Part shown: positions 17,919 through 29,373 of the stretch, in pieces
How positions within the stretch are numbered: the stretch's first letter is position 1
How the letters are laid out: each line of letters starts with the position of its first letter
Origin: Aerococcaceae bacterium DSM 111021
GTDB taxonomy: Bacteria; Bacillota; Bacilli; Lactobacillales; Aerococcaceae
Length of the DNA: 64,000 nt
Assembly: GCA_020112395.1 (NCBI GenBank)
Contig: JACCEK010000003.1
Span: forward strand, 223,340 to 287,339
Reading direction: 5' to 3'
Program-made: the position numbers and the translations under genes
The notes under the pieces: generated by a model
The model's input: only the letters and a program-made list of their open reading frames with translations
Told to the model about the DNA's origin: nothing
The model's database searches: none

Positions 17919-19154
17919 ATGAGAAGAGTCGTAATAACAGGTCTAGGAACTGTATCACCAATTGGTAATAGTGTTGATGCATTCTGGGAGAGTGTGTTAG
18001 AAAATAAATCAGGTATAGCTCCAATTGCTGGCTTTGATGCTTCTGAAACAGGTGTAACAGTTGCCGCGGAAGTGAAAGATTTCAATGCTAAAGAAGTATT
18101 AGGTAGAAAAGATAGCCAAAGAATGGATAAATTCTCACAGTTTGGTGTAGCAGCAAGTAAAGAAGCTGTTGAAATGAGTGGGTATGATATTTCGAGTAAT
18201 CCATTTAATGTGGGTGTTATGGTAGGTTCTGGAATTGGTGGATTACATGCTATCCAAAACGGAATTTTAAAAATGAAGGATAAGGGACCAAAAAGAGTTC
18301 CACCATTGTTTGTTCCATTAACAATCGGAAACATGGCTGCAGGTAATATTTCTATGCAATTTGGTGCACGTGGAATCAGTTTAGACATCGTAACTGCATG
18401 TGCCAGTGCTACAAATGCTATTGGTGAAGCGTTTATTAAGATTCAAAACGGTCTTTTAGACGCATGTATTGCCGGCGGTGCTGAATCTACAATCAATGAG
18501 ATTGGAATCGCAGGATTTGCAGCCTTAACTGCATTATCAACAAATGAGGATCCAGCTAAAGCATCACGTCCATTCGATAAGGATCGGGATGGATTTGTTA
18601 TGGGTGAGGGAGCAGGAATTGTATTCTTAGAATCATTAGAATCTGCCCAAGCACGTAATGCGACTATCTATGGTGAGGTAGTTGGTTATGGATCAAATTC
18701 AGATGCATATCATATGACTGCACCTTTACCAGATGGTAGTGGAGCAGGTGAAGCAATGCTTCAAGCTATTAAGATGGCAGGTATTCAACCAGAAGACGTT
18801 GATTATATTAATGCACACGGTACGAGTACACCAACGAATGACTCTGGTGAGACAACTGCTATAAAATACGCACTTGGTGATTATGCTCATAAAGTAGCTA
18901 TTTCAAGCTCTAAAGGTCATTTTGGACATCTATTGGGAGCGGCTGGTGGAGTGGAATCAATCATGGCAATCAAAGCATTGCAAGATGGATTTATCCCACC
19001 AACACTAGGTTTAGAAAATGCTGATGAAGCATGTGATTTAGACTATGTACCTGGTGATGGACGTAAACAAGATATTAAATATGTTCTATCAAATTCATTA
19101 GGTTTTGGTGGACACAATGCAGTGCTATGCTTTAAACGTTGGGATGGTGCGTAA
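17919..19154 (+). CDS. fabF: 3-oxoacyl-ACP synthase II FabF
   Basis: This main condensing enzyme of elongation has 411 residues from the ATG at 17919 behind AAGGAGG. A longer in-frame reading would overlap fabG without a ribosome site. The Cys-His-His triad is present: Cys161 in VTACASATNA, His in NAHGTSTPTND and His in KGHFGHLLGAAGG. It is likely the only KAS I/II in the operon, since no fabB or fabO is seen. Confidence 0.97.
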   Translation: MRRVVITGLGTVSPIGNSVDAFWESVLENKSGIAPIAGFDASETGVTVAAEVKDFNAKEVLGRKDSQRMDKFSQFGVAASKEAVEMSGYDISSNPFNVGVMVGSGIGGLHAIQNGILKMKDKGPKRVPPLFVPLTIGNMAAGNISMQFGARGISLDIVTACASATNAIGEAFIKIQNGLLDACIAGGAESTINEIGIAGFAALTALSTNEDPAKASRPFDKDRDGFVMGEGAGIVFLESLESAQARNATIYGEVVGYGSNSDAYHMTAPLPDGSGAGEAMLQAIKMAGIQPEDVDYINAHGTSTPTNDSGETTAIKYALGDYAHKVAISSSKGHFGHLLGAAGGVESIMAIKALQDGFIPPTLGLENADEACDLDYVPGDGRKQDIKYVLSNSLGFGGHNAVLCFKRWDGA

Positions 19155-19156
19155 TA

Positions 19157-19630
19157 TTGAATCAAGAACAATTAATTAACTTAATCGATAAACTAGACAA
19201 TTCGTCATTAGCTTTTCTAAATTATGAGACTGATGATGTCAAAGTCGTATTATCAAAAGAAATGCCAAGTGAAACGCCAGTTTACTACACTCAGAATGAA
19301 GAAAGTAAACCAGCACAAATTCCCCAAGTTGAACAAGTGTTAACACCAACACAATTAGAAGTTACATCACCAAGTACTGATGCAGAAGCAGAAGAAGGTG
19401 TATTTATAACTTCGCCAATGGTGGGGGTTGTCTATTTACAACCTAATCCTGATAGTGACTCATTCGTTAAAGTGGGTGACACAGTCGCTGAAGGAGATAC
19501 AGTTGTAATTATCGAAGCAATGAAATTGATGAATGAAATACAATCGAACCATTCAGGTACAGTTGTTGAGATTCTTGTAGAGAATGAAACTGTCGTTGAA
19601 TATGGTCAACCAATCATGAGAATTAAGTAG
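19157..19630 (+). CDS. accB: Biotin carboxyl carrier protein of acetyl-CoA carboxylase
   Basis: The 157-residue product has a flexible Pro/Thr/Glu-rich middle and a C-terminal biotinyl domain with the biotin Lys123 in IEAMKLMNEI. It carries CO2 from AccC to AccAD. Translation likely begins at the TTG at 19157, two bases after the fabF stop, with GGATGGTG inside fabF as ribosome site. Confidence 0.95.
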   Translation: MNQEQLINLIDKLDNSSLAFLNYETDDVKVVLSKEMPSETPVYYTQNEESKPAQIPQVEQVLTPTQLEVTSPSTDAEAEEGVFITSPMVGVVYLQPNPDSDSFVKVGDTVAEGDTVVIIEAMKLMNEIQSNHSGTVVEILVENETVVEYGQPIMRIK

Positions 19631-19640
19631 GAGGAAAATT

Positions 19641-20075
19641 ATGACACTATTAACAGCAACTCAAGTTATGGAAATTATTCCAAATCGTTACCCAATCTTC
19701 TTTATCGATGCGGTGGATGAATTAATCCCTGGTGAAAAAGTTGTTGCACGTAAAAATGTAACAATTAATGAAGAAGTATTCCAAGGACACTTCCCAGGAG
19801 AACCAGTATTTCCAGGTGTTCTAATCGTAGAATCATTAGCACAAGCAGGATCGATTCCGTTATTATCATTAGATGGATTTGATGGGAAAACTGCCTATTT
19901 AGGTGGATTGAACAAAGTTAAGTTCCGTCGAAAAGTAGTTCCAGGAGACGTATTACGTCTAGAAGTAGATATTAAAAAACTGAAAAGTAATGCTGGAATC
20001 GGTATCGGTAAAGCATACGTTGGAGACAAAGTTGTATGTGAATGTGAAATGACATTCATCATAGGAGCGAAATAA
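19641..20075 (+). CDS. fabZ: 3-hydroxyacyl-ACP dehydratase FabZ
   Basis: This hot-dog fold enzyme dehydrates 3-hydroxyacyl-ACP. The catalytic His50 and Glu64 lie in FQGHFPGEPVFPG and LIVESLAQAG. It has 144 residues and a TAGGAGG ribosome site. This may be FabN-like in making cis bonds in some Lactobacillales, but the position between accB and accC favours FabZ, and no fabN/fabO pair is present. Confidence 0.95.
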   Translation: MTLLTATQVMEIIPNRYPIFFIDAVDELIPGEKVVARKNVTINEEVFQGHFPGEPVFPGVLIVESLAQAGSIPLLSLDGFDGKTAYLGGLNKVKFRRKVVPGDVLRLEVDIKKLKSNAGIGIGKAYVGDKVVCECEMTFIIGAK

Positions 20076-20076
20076 G

Positions 20077-21456
20077 ATGTTTAAAAAAGTTCTCGTGGCA
20101 AACCGTGGAGAAATCGCGGTTAGAATTATACGTGCTCTCCGCGAGATGGATATTACTTCCGTTGCTATATACAGTGAAGCTGACCGTAATGCATTACATA
20201 CTGAGCTAGCAGATGAAGCAATTTGTATTGGCCCAGCAAAATCGCTGGATTCTTATGCGAATCCAGTCGCGGTTATTAGTGCAGCACTTGCAACAGGAGT
20301 AGACGCAATCCACCCGGGTTACGGTTTCTTATCAGAGCGGAGTGACTTCGTGACACTTTGTGAAGATGTAGGAATTGAATTTATAGGACCAAACAGTCAT
20401 ATCATTGATGTGATGGGACATAAGCAACATGCACGAGATACAATGCGTAAGTCTGGAATCCCCATAACACCAGGTAGTGCAGGATTAATCTATTCTATTG
20501 AAGAAGCACGAGATATTGCGAACGACATAGGATTTCCATTAATGATTAAAGCTGCCGATGGTGGTGGTGGTAAAGGAATGCGCCGTGTTGAAGATGAAAC
20601 TCAGTTAGAGGTGATGTTTAGTCAGGCACAAATTGAGACAGAGTCTATTTATGGCAACAAGGATCTGTATATTGAGCGTATTATTTCACCAGCTAAACAT
20701 ATTGAAGTTCAACTTTTAGGAGACAAATACGGTAATGTGATCCATCTAGGAGAAAGAGATTGTTCGTTCCAACGTAACAATCAAAAAGTTCTAGAAATTT
20801 CGCCAGCAGTAAGTCTTCCTTTAGAAGTAAGAAAAAACATTTGCGAAACTGCTGTAAAAGCAGCTGAATCCATTGGATATCAAAACGCCGGAACGATTGA
20901 GTTTTTAGTTGATAAAGATAATAATTACTTCTTTATGGAGATGAATACACGTCTACAAGTCGAACATCCGGTAACAGAAATGGTAACAGGTGTCGACATT
21001 GTTAAAGAACAAATACGAGTTGCGATGGGTGAGCCATTAACGTATAAACAAGAAGATATTCACATTCAAGGATTTGCTGTTGAAGTACGATTAAACGCAG
21101 AAGACCCTAGAGAAGGATTTAGACCATCAGCTGGTCAAATTACTCAACTAATGTTCCCAGCAGGCGGCTTAGGTTTACGTGTAGAATCTGCCCTTTACCC
21201 TGATTACACATTACCACCATTTTATGATTCAATGGTAGCGAAAGTGATTACTCACTCGAATACATTAGAAGAAGCGTTAAAAATAATGGAACGAGCATTA
21301 TACGAAGTGACAGTGGAAGGTGTTCAAACGAACATCGACTTACTTGAAGCACTTGTTAGTGATGAGTATATTGATTGGGATAGAGTTCATACAAAATGGT
21401 TAGAAACGCACTATATGCCAAAATGGTTAGAAATAGAAGAAAATACTGAAGAATAA
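20077..21456 (+). CDS. accC: Biotin carboxylase subunit AccC
   Basis: This ATP-grasp enzyme carboxylates the biotin on AccB. The N-terminal domain begins KVLVANRGEIAVRIIRAL. The ATP site is KAADGGGGKGMRRV, with catalytic residues in MEMNTRLQVEHPVTE. The 459 residues are full length. It follows fabZ by one base. Confidence 0.97.
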   Translation: MFKKVLVANRGEIAVRIIRALREMDITSVAIYSEADRNALHTELADEAICIGPAKSLDSYANPVAVISAALATGVDAIHPGYGFLSERSDFVTLCEDVGIEFIGPNSHIIDVMGHKQHARDTMRKSGIPITPGSAGLIYSIEEARDIANDIGFPLMIKAADGGGGKGMRRVEDETQLEVMFSQAQIETESIYGNKDLYIERIISPAKHIEVQLLGDKYGNVIHLGERDCSFQRNNQKVLEISPAVSLPLEVRKNICETAVKAAESIGYQNAGTIEFLVDKDNNYFFMEMNTRLQVEHPVTEMVTGVDIVKEQIRVAMGEPLTYKQEDIHIQGFAVEVRLNAEDPREGFRPSAGQITQLMFPAGGLGLRVESALYPDYTLPPFYDSMVAKVITHSNTLEEALKIMERALYEVTVEGVQTNIDLLEALVSDEYIDWDRVHTKWLETHYMPKWLEIEENTEE

Positions 21457-21467
21457 GAGGTGATGTT

Positions 21468-22331
21468 TTGGCTTTATTTAGGCGAAAGAAAACAATAAGA
21501 ATCAATCCAATTAGTCCCGCTGAAGTAGCCACTCAAAGATCATCTATTCCAGATAATATTGCAGAACAATGTCCGCATTGTAATCGGATTATATTACAAA
21601 ATCAAATTACAGAAGATTATTGCTGCCCACATTGCAGCGAACATCTACATTTTCCAGCTTATGAACGAATTAATTGGCTCGTAGATGAAGGGTCATTTGT
21701 TGAATGGGATAGTGATATTGAATCGGATAACCCATTAAATTTCCCAGGCTATAGCGACAAATTGGAGAAATCAAAAAAGATGACACAATTAAAAGAAGCT
21801 GTAGTGACAGGGAGAGCAACACTTGATGGGGTGAAAATATCTATCGGTGTCATGGATAAACGATTCGTAATGGCAAGTATGGGTACTGTTGTTGGTGAGA
21901 AAATCACTCGATTATTTGAACATGCAACGGAAGAGAAATTGCCAGTCATACTTTATATTGCATCAGGTGGAGCAAGAATGCATGAAGGAATTTTGTCATT
22001 AATGCAAATGGCTAAAATTTCTCAAGTAGTTGCTAAGCATCAAGAAGCTGGCTTATTCTACTGTGCCGTCCTGACTCACCCGACAACTGGTGGGGTTACT
22101 GCAAGTTTTGCTATGCAGGGAGATATAACACTTGCTGAGCCACGAGCAATCGTAGGATTTGCAGGGAAGCGTGTTATTGAACAAACGATAAAAAGTAAAC
22201 TAACGAAAGACTTCCAGCAAGCTGAATGGGTGTTTGATAATGGGTTTATCGACTCAATTGTACCTAGAGCAAGTCAGAGACAAATCATTAGCCAATTAGT
22301 ACAAGCTCATTCATTTGAAAGTGGTGTATAA
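21468..22331 (+). CDS. accD: Acetyl-CoA carboxylase carboxyltransferase beta subunit
   Basis: AccD forms the carboxyltransferase with AccA, moving CO2 from biotin to acetyl-CoA. A four-cysteine zinc ribbon is visible near residues 34-55 (CPHC...CCPHC), then the crotonase-type core with SMGTVVGEK, ASGGARMHEG and HPTTGGVTASFA. It has 287 residues and starts at TTG (21468) close behind AGAGGTGAT. Confidence 0.96.
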   Translation: MALFRRKKTIRINPISPAEVATQRSSIPDNIAEQCPHCNRIILQNQITEDYCCPHCSEHLHFPAYERINWLVDEGSFVEWDSDIESDNPLNFPGYSDKLEKSKKMTQLKEAVVTGRATLDGVKISIGVMDKRFVMASMGTVVGEKITRLFEHATEEKLPVILYIASGGARMHEGILSLMQMAKISQVVAKHQEAGLFYCAVLTHPTTGGVTASFAMQGDITLAEPRAIVGFAGKRVIEQTIKSKLTKDFQQAEWVFDNGFIDSIVPRASQRQIISQLVQAHSFESGV

Positions 22332-22333
22332 TC

Positions 22334-23116
22334 ATGAGTCAAGCATACGAAAAAGTCTTAAAGGCAAGAGATTTAAAAAGAATTTCAACGATTGATATCA
22401 TTGAGGGTCTTACTGATTGGTTTGTAGAATTGCACGGTGACCGTTATATGGAAGACGATAAATCAATTATTGGTGGAATTGGGATGTATGACAATCAACC
22501 AGTAACTATTATTGGAATTCAAAAAGGTCTAACGACTCGGGAAAATATTGAACGCAATTTTGGTTCAGTAGGACCAGGGGGATATCGAAAAGCAATTCGC
22601 CTCGTAGAGCAAGCTAATAAGTTTAACCGTCCAGTACTGACTTTAATCAATACTGCTGGAGCACATGCTTCCCCAGAATCTGAAGAAACTGGGATTGGTG
22701 AAGCCATTGCAGAATCACTCCTTACTTTTGCCAAAGCAGAAGTTCCGACCTTGTCAATTATTTTAGGAGAAGGTGGGAGTGGTGGGGCTCTTGGTTTGGC
22801 ATTAACCGATGAGGTATGGATGTTTGAAAATAGTGTGTATTCGATTCTATCCCCAGAAGGGTTTGCTTCCATATTATGGAAAGATGCAAAGTTAGCACCA
22901 AAAGCAGCTGAATTAATGAAACTTACAGCGGAAGATTTACTCGATTTGAAGGTTGTCGAAAAAATCATACCAGAGATGAATCACGGTGTACCATTAAATA
23001 AAGAAATTATAATTAAACGGACTGTTAATGATATTAAAGAGAAGTTTAAAGAGTTAAGCCAAGTAGATGTTCATACACGTCAAGCAAAACGTGATAAACG
23101 CTTTAGATCATTTTAA
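22334..23116 (+). CDS. accA: Acetyl-CoA carboxylase carboxyltransferase alpha subunit
   Basis: This last gene of the fatty-acid cluster has 260 residues, the short form usual in Lactobacillales, which lacks part of the N-terminal helical extension of the E. coli enzyme. Motifs include LHGDRYMEDD, NFGSVGPGGYRKAIR, DTAG-like INTAGAHASPESEE and GEGGSGGALGLAL. It starts 2 bases after accD and is followed by a terminator. Confidence 0.96.
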   Translation: MSQAYEKVLKARDLKRISTIDIIEGLTDWFVELHGDRYMEDDKSIIGGIGMYDNQPVTIIGIQKGLTTRENIERNFGSVGPGGYRKAIRLVEQANKFNRPVLTLINTAGAHASPESEETGIGEAIAESLLTFAKAEVPTLSIILGEGGSGGALGLALTDEVWMFENSVYSILSPEGFASILWKDAKLAPKAAELMKLTAEDLLDLKVVEKIIPEMNHGVPLNKEIIIKRTVNDIKEKFKELSQVDVHTRQAKRDKRFRSF

Positions 23117-23128
23117 ATCATATTTAAT

Positions 23129-23166
23129 AAGTGTTAGTGAATTAGTTCACTGACACTTATTTTTTT
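23129..23166 (+). terminator. Terminator of the fab-acc operon
   Basis: AAGTGT-T-AGTGAA pairs with TTCACT-G-ACACTT around a short loop, followed by seven T. One T-G pair sits in the stem. Confidence 0.85.
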
Positions 23167-23527
23167 AGTAAATATAAATAATGATACCGATGAGCAGATT
23201 TGTTGATTCAAAGACTATTTTTCATGAAAATAAGAAAAGTAAGTAAAATAATGATGCTAAAAAAGTGAGATAAAGGATGAAAAGCGATCATAAATAATCA
23301 ATTTAATAAAAAAGTGGCTATATTACAGAATAAAATAAATAAAATTAATATAACATAATTATTTAAAATATCTAATATGATTATAATTAATGTTACAGCA
23401 AAATTTTGTACTACAACAGAGTTTCCTTATTGAAACACATTTTCACTGAAAATATAACACACATCTAAACATTAAAATTCATAATAAAGTTTGGATAAAA
23501 ATTCACAATCAGCTTGAAATCAAGATT

Positions 23528-23541
23528 TGTAACCGTTTTTT
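23528..23541 (+). promoter_or_regulatory. Candidate cre site upstream of pdhA
   Basis: TGTAACCGTTTTTT matches TGWAANCGNTNWCA at 12 of 14 positions and ends 14 bases before the -35 box. Carbon control of pdh is plausible, but this is only a sequence match. Confidence 0.35.
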
Positions 23542-23555
23542 AATATCTTTAACAC

Positions 23556-23584
23556 TTGCAATTATTCATTAAGCGTGATAAATT
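23556..23584 (+). promoter_or_regulatory. pdh operon promoter
   Basis: TTGCAA (23556-23561) is followed after 17 bases by TAAATT with an upstream TG (TGATAAATT). The untranslated leader would be about 70 bases. Confidence 0.55.
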
Positions 23585-23592
23585 AGTAATAA

Positions 23593-24771
<1,179 letters not shown>

Positions 24772-24773
24772 TC

Positions 24774-25751
24774 ATGGCTCAAATGACATTGATTCAAGCG
24801 ATCACAAACGCTTTAGATATTGAACTTGGCAAAGATGACCGTACTTTAATCTTCGGTGAAGATGTAGGGGCTAACGGTGGGGTATTCCGTGCCACTGAAG
24901 GTTTACAAGATAAATACGGAGAGGATCGTGTTTTTAACACACCATTAGCAGAATCTGGTATTGGTGGTTTAGCAGTAGGTTTAACTTTTGAAGATTTCCG
25001 TCCAATTATGGAAATCCAATTCTTTGGATTCGTTTTTGAAGTAATGGATTCAATCGTTGGTCAAGCTGCACGTACTCGTTACCGTATGGGTGGATCACGT
25101 AATATGCCAATTACTATCCGTTCACCATTTGGTGGTGGGGTAGCAACACCTGAGATGCACGCGGACTCATTAGAAGGTCTGATTGCACAATCACCAGGTA
25201 TTAAAATTGTAATCCCATCTAACCCATATGATGCAAAAGGATTATTAATTTCTGCAATTCGTGATAACGACCCAGTTGTATATTTAGAACATATGAAACT
25301 ATACCGTTCATTCCGTGAGGAAGTTCCAGAAGAAGAATATACAATTCCATTAGGTAAAGCTAATGTTGTAAAAGAAGGTACTGATGTTTCTATCATTACT
25401 TACGGAGCAATGGTTCGTGAAGCAATTACTGCTGCTGAAGCCCTTGAAAAAGATGGCGTATCAGTTGAAATTGTTGACTTACGTACTGTTCATCCATTAG
25501 ATATTGAAACAATCGTTGCTTCAGCTGAAAAAACTGGACGTGTTGTTGTTGTTCAAGAAGCACAACGTCAAGCGGGTGTTGGTGAGAAAGTAATTTCTGA
25601 AATTTCACAACGTTCTATTCTTTCATTGAAAGCTCCAATTGGATTTGTAGCAGCTCCTAATACAGTCTTCTCATTCGGTATGGCCGAAAAAGACTGGTTA
25701 CCAAATGCTGATGATATCGTTGCAAAAGTAAAAGAAGCTAACGATTTCTAA
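24774..25751 (+). CDS. pdhB: Pyruvate dehydrogenase E1 component beta subunit
   Basis: The partner of PdhA has 325 residues, starting 3 bases after pdhA. The transketolase pyrimidine domain shows [31 protein letters not shown] and [16 protein letters not shown]. The C-terminal domain has DLRTVHPLD and [10 protein letters not shown]. It is followed by a small hairpin before pdhC. Confidence 0.96.
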   Translation: MAQMTLIQAITNALDIELGKDDRTLIFGEDVGANGGVFRATEGLQDKYGEDRVFNTPLAESGIGGLAVGLTFEDFRPIMEIQFFGFVFEVMDSIVGQAARTRYRMGGSRNMPITIRSPFGGGVATPEMHADSLEGLIAQSPGIKIVIPSNPYDAKGLLISAIRDNDPVVYLEHMKLYRSFREEVPEEEYTIPLGKANVVKEGTDVSIITYGAMVREAITAAEALEKDGVSVEIVDLRTVHPLDIETIVASAEKTGRVVVVQEAQRQAGVGEKVISEISQRSILSLKAPIGFVAAPNTVFSFGMAEKDWLPNADDIVAKVKEANDF

Positions 25752-25765
25752 TATATTTAATACAT

Positions 25766-25795
25766 AGGGTAGTTTTTACTACCCTTTGGTTTTTT
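25766..25795 (+). terminator. Hairpin between pdhB and pdhC
   Basis: AGGGTAG (25766-25772) pairs with CTACCCT (25779-25785) and is followed by TTGGTTTTTT. It resembles a weak intrinsic terminator inside the pdh operon and could lower E2/E3 mRNA relative to E1 or mark an RNA end. Confidence 0.6.
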
Positions 25796-25835
25796 GTTAA
25801 ACATATCTTAAAACGAGAAAGGATGTACAAACCAA

Positions 25836-27473
25836 ATGGCATTTAAATTTAAATTACCTGAACTAGGTGAAGGTATCGTTGAAGGTGAAGTTGTATCTTG
25901 GTTAGTTGCTGAAGGCGACCAAGTTAATGAAGACGATATTTTAGTAGAAATTCAAAATGATAAAGCGGTAGAAGAATTACCATCTCCAGTTACAGGAACA
26001 GTTTCGAAAATTGTAGCTCAAGAAGGTGAAGTAACCGTTGTTGGTCAAGTATTAATCGAAATTGACGCACCGGGTTACGAAGATGAAGCTGAAGATGAAG
26101 TTGCACCAGCAGTTGAAACAGCTCCAACCCCAGCTCCAGCAGCAGGTGGTTCTAACTTTATGTTCCGTTTACCTGAATTAGGTGAAGGAATTATGGAAGG
26201 TGAAGTTGTATCTTGGTTAGTAGCAGAAGGCGATGCAGTTGAAGAAGACCAAATCGTTGTAGAAATTCAAAACGATAAAGCAGTAGAGGAATTACCATCT
26301 CCATATGCTGGTAAAGTTGTGAAAATTCATGCTACAGAAGGTACTGTTGCAAACGTGGGCGATATCTTAATCGAAATTGACGCACCAGCTTACGAAGGTT
26401 CTGGCGATGATACTCAATCTACACCAGCATCTCCAGCAGCTGAAACGGGTGAGGATCCAGCACAACAAACTGCTGATTCAAATGCTCAACCAGCAGCATC
26501 TACTGGAACTGCAGGAGCTAACAACGCAGCAGGGCGCGTATTAGCAATGCCTTCAGTTCGTAAATTAGCACGCGACAAAGGTATTGATATTGCATCTGTT
26601 ACGCCAACTGGTAATGGTGGTCGTGTAACACATGATGATGTTAACAACTTTGATCCAAATAAAACTGTCACTGCTGAAGCGACACAAGAAGTTGCTTCAA
26701 CTGAAAAAGCTACAGAATCTAAAGCAGCACCAGCTAAAAAAGCAGCTGTTTCATCTGTACCAGTTTCTGAACGTCAAACTCGTGAGCCAATGACTGGTAT
26801 GCGTAAAGCAATCGCTCGTGCTATGGTTAACTCTAAGCATACTGCACCTCATGTTACTTTACATGACGAAATTGAAGTTTCTAAATTATGGGATCACCGT
26901 AAGAAATTCAAGAATGTTGCTTCTGAACGTGAGACTAAGTTAACATTCTTACCATACGTTGTTAAAGCATTAGTTGCTGCAGTTAAGAAATATCCAGTAT
27001 TAAACTCATCAATTGATGATTCAACTAACGAAATTGTTTACAAAAACTACTTTAATATCGGTATTGCAACTGATACTGATCGTGGATTATTCGTACCAAA
27101 CATTAAAGATGCTAACGCATTAAGCATGTTTGATATTGCTGATGCAATTACTGATTTATCTGGAAAAGCACATGAAGGTAAATTAACTGCTGACGAAATG
27201 GGAGACGGTACTGTTACTATCTCTAATATAGGTTCAGCAGGTGGTAAATGGTTTACACCAGTTATTAACCACCCTGAAGTTGCGATTTTAGGATTCGGTT
27301 CAATTGTTCAACAACCAGTAGTTAATGACGAAGGTGAATTAGCTGTTGGACGTGTTGTTAAATTATCACTAAGTTTCGACCACCGTGTAGTAGACGGCGC
27401 AACAGCTCAGAAAGCTATGAACGAAGTTAAACGTTACTTAGCAGATCCAGAATTATTATTAATGGAAGGTTAA
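25836..27473 (+). CDS. pdhC: Pyruvate dehydrogenase E2, dihydrolipoamide acetyltransferase
   Basis: The 545-residue core enzyme has two lipoyl domains that are nearly identical in sequence, at about 2-80 (Lys43 in IQNDKAVEE) and 107-185 (Lys148 in the same motif). They are joined by Ala/Pro/Glu/Thr-rich linkers. The E1/E3-binding domain is at about 232-270 (MPSVRKLARDKGID, GNGGRVTHDDV). The acetyltransferase domain ends with DHRVVDGA, the catalytic His near 516 and Asp near 520. It transfers acetyl to CoA, feeding the fab genes upstream. Confidence 0.96.
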   Translation: MAFKFKLPELGEGIVEGEVVSWLVAEGDQVNEDDILVEIQNDKAVEELPSPVTGTVSKIVAQEGEVTVVGQVLIEIDAPGYEDEAEDEVAPAVETAPTPAPAAGGSNFMFRLPELGEGIMEGEVVSWLVAEGDAVEEDQIVVEIQNDKAVEELPSPYAGKVVKIHATEGTVANVGDILIEIDAPAYEGSGDDTQSTPASPAAETGEDPAQQTADSNAQPAASTGTAGANNAAGRVLAMPSVRKLARDKGIDIASVTPTGNGGRVTHDDVNNFDPNKTVTAEATQEVASTEKATESKAAPAKKAAVSSVPVSERQTREPMTGMRKAIARAMVNSKHTAPHVTLHDEIEVSKLWDHRKKFKNVASERETKLTFLPYVVKALVAAVKKYPVLNSSIDDSTNEIVYKNYFNIGIATDTDRGLFVPNIKDANALSMFDIADAITDLSGKAHEGKLTADEMGDGTVTISNIGSAGGKWFTPVINHPEVAILGFGSIVQQPVVNDEGELAVGRVVKLSLSFDHRVVDGATAQKAMNEVKRYLADPELLLMEG

Positions 27474-27486
27474 GGTGAATAGATAA

Positions 27487-28893
27487 ATGGTAGTTGGAGA
27501 TTTCGCAGTAGAATTAGATACAGTCGTTATCGGTTCAGGACCTGGTGGTTATGTTGCGGCAATTCGTGCAGCTCAATTAGGTCAAAAAGTTGCCATCATT
27601 GAACGCGAATACATTGGTGGAGTTTGTTTAAACGTTGGATGTATTCCATCTAAAGCATTAATTAGTGCTGGACATGCTTACCACAACGCTCATAACAGTG
27701 AAGTATTTGGTGTAACAACTAGTGATGTAAAATTAGATTTCAAACGCACACAAGAATGGAAAAATGACGAAGTTGTTTCTAAATTAACTGGTGGAGTTGG
27801 AATGTTACTTAAAAAGAATAAAGTAGAAATCATTAAGGGAGAAGCATTCTTCCAAGATGATCATCACCTACGTGTTATTCATGAAGATGGAGCAGAAAGT
27901 TACTCTTACAAAAATGCTATCGTCGCAACTGGTTCACGCCCAATTGAAATCCCAGGATTTAAATTTGGTGGACGTGTTATCGATTCAACGGGTGCTTTAA
28001 ACTTAACAGAAGTTCCTAAGAAATTAGTTGTTATCGGTGGTGGGGTTATTGGTTCTGAATTAGGTATGGCTTACGCTAACTTAGGTTCTGAAGTAACTGT
28101 TCTTGAAGGATCTCCACAATTATTACCAACGTTTGAAAAAGACATGGTAAGAATTGTTGAGAAAGAAATGAAGAGCCGTAATATGACTGTTCATACAAGT
28201 GCTATGGCTAAAGAAGCAGTTGATAATGGAGACTCAGTTACTGTTAAATTTGAAGTTAACGGTAAAGAAGATGAAGTAACTGCTGATTACGTATTAGTAT
28301 CAGTTGGACGCCGTCCAAACACAGATGAGATGGGCTTAGAGTTAGCTGGAGTTAAAATGACTGATCGTGGTCTAGTAGAAGTAGACAACCAAGGTCGTAC
28401 TAACTTACCTAACATCTATGCAATTGGTGATATTGTTGCTGGAGCTGCATTAGCTCATAAAGCATCATACGAAGCAAAAGTAGCAGCTGCTGCAATCAGT
28501 GGTAAAGCTGATACAGTAGACTACGTTGCAATGCCAGCTGTTGCCTTTACTGATCCAGAATTGGCAGTTGTTGGTCATACTGAAAAAACAGCTAAAGAAG
28601 CTGGTTTATCAGTAAAATCATCTAAATTCCCATTCGGTGGAAATGGCCGTGCCATTTCATTAAACCAGACTGAAGGATTTGTTCGTTTAGTTACAACTAA
28701 AGAAGATAATGTTATTGTTGGTGCTCAGGTAGCTGGACCAAATGCCTCTGAAGTTTTAACAGAATTAATCTTAGCGGTAGAAGGTGGCTTAAATGCAGAC
28801 GATTTAGCATTAACTGTTCACTCTCACCCATCATTAGGTGAAGTAGCAATGGATGCTGCTGAATTAGCTTTAGGACAACCAATTCACTTATAA
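27487..28893 (+). CDS. pdhD: Dihydrolipoamide dehydrogenase (PDH E3)
   Basis: This FAD enzyme reoxidises dihydrolipoamide with NAD+. The 468 residues contain the FAD motif [16 protein letters not shown], the redox disulfide [13 protein letters not shown], the NAD motif [13 protein letters not shown] and the His-Glu pair in HSHPSLGEV. There is no N-terminal lipoyl domain, unlike some streptococcal E3 proteins. It closes the operon before a strong terminator. Confidence 0.97.
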   Translation: MVVGDFAVELDTVVIGSGPGGYVAAIRAAQLGQKVAIIEREYIGGVCLNVGCIPSKALISAGHAYHNAHNSEVFGVTTSDVKLDFKRTQEWKNDEVVSKLTGGVGMLLKKNKVEIIKGEAFFQDDHHLRVIHEDGAESYSYKNAIVATGSRPIEIPGFKFGGRVIDSTGALNLTEVPKKLVVIGGGVIGSELGMAYANLGSEVTVLEGSPQLLPTFEKDMVRIVEKEMKSRNMTVHTSAMAKEAVDNGDSVTVKFEVNGKEDEVTADYVLVSVGRRPNTDEMGLELAGVKMTDRGLVEVDNQGRTNLPNIYAIGDIVAGAALAHKASYEAKVAAAAISGKADTVDYVAMPAVAFTDPELAVVGHTEKTAKEAGLSVKSSKFPFGGNGRAISLNQTEGFVRLVTTKEDNVIVGAQVAGPNASEVLTELILAVEGGLNADDLALTVHSHPSLGEVAMDAAELALGQPIHL

Positions 28894-28901
28894 TATTTAA
28901 T

Positions 28902-28943
28902 AAAAAAGAGCCAGTAAGTAAAAAAACTTACTGGCTCTTTTTT
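28902..28943 (+). terminator. pdh operon terminator
   Basis: AAAAGAGCCAGTAAGT pairs perfectly with ACTTACTGGCTCTTTT around an A-rich loop, and the stem runs directly into the T run. Confidence 0.95.
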
Positions 28944-29248
28944 CGTGTATTTTAAAATATAGAATGTAATGAAGTTTTATAGTGTTTAAGAAAGTAGGAC
29001 TGTATTTTCAAAGTAAAATAGAGTATTTTTTCAATATAAAATTAGACTTAAGTGCTGTATTGACAAACTTCATGCGAATATAACTACTTATTATATAAAT
29101 ATAGTATCACGAAAAAATTAAAATGATTTTTTTTTTGATAATATTCGGTCAAAATATAGGGTTGAAATCAAAGAGTATAATATAAATTATATACCAGGTC
29201 AATATAATGCTATAAGTATATAACCTAGAAATACTGTTAAGTTAGTAT

Positions 29249-29277
29249 TTGTATTACTTTGATTTAGGTGGTACAAT
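29249..29277 (+). promoter_or_regulatory. Candidate atp operon promoter
   Basis: TTGTAT (29249-29254), a 17-base spacer, then TGG-TACAAT with TACAAT at 29272-29277: an extended -10 with good spacing. The leader would be about 90 bases and includes the 29323-29342 hairpin. Confidence 0.55.
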
Positions 29278-29373
29278 TAAAAATGTTGAATTAATATTTA
29301 ACGACTTATTGTTTGATGTGATACAAACTATAAAAAGTTTGTCGCAATATTTTAAAAGAAAGAGGGGCCGCTT

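Larger units (their letters stand above)
28894..29373. other. AT-rich region before the atp operon
   Basis: 480 bases without a gene. After the pdh terminator the sequence is over about 300 bases of A and T stretches, with several TATAAT-like words lacking -35 partners. The best promoter is at 29249-29277. A short palindrome ACAAACT-ATAAAA-AGTTTGT (29323-29342) stands just before the atpB ribosome site. No atpI or atpZ gene is present. Confidence 0.65.

Noticed and set aside
25840..26395. DNA-level repeat within pdhC
   Set aside because: It is explained by two homologous lipoyl domains, common in E2 proteins, and is not a mobile or recent repeat.
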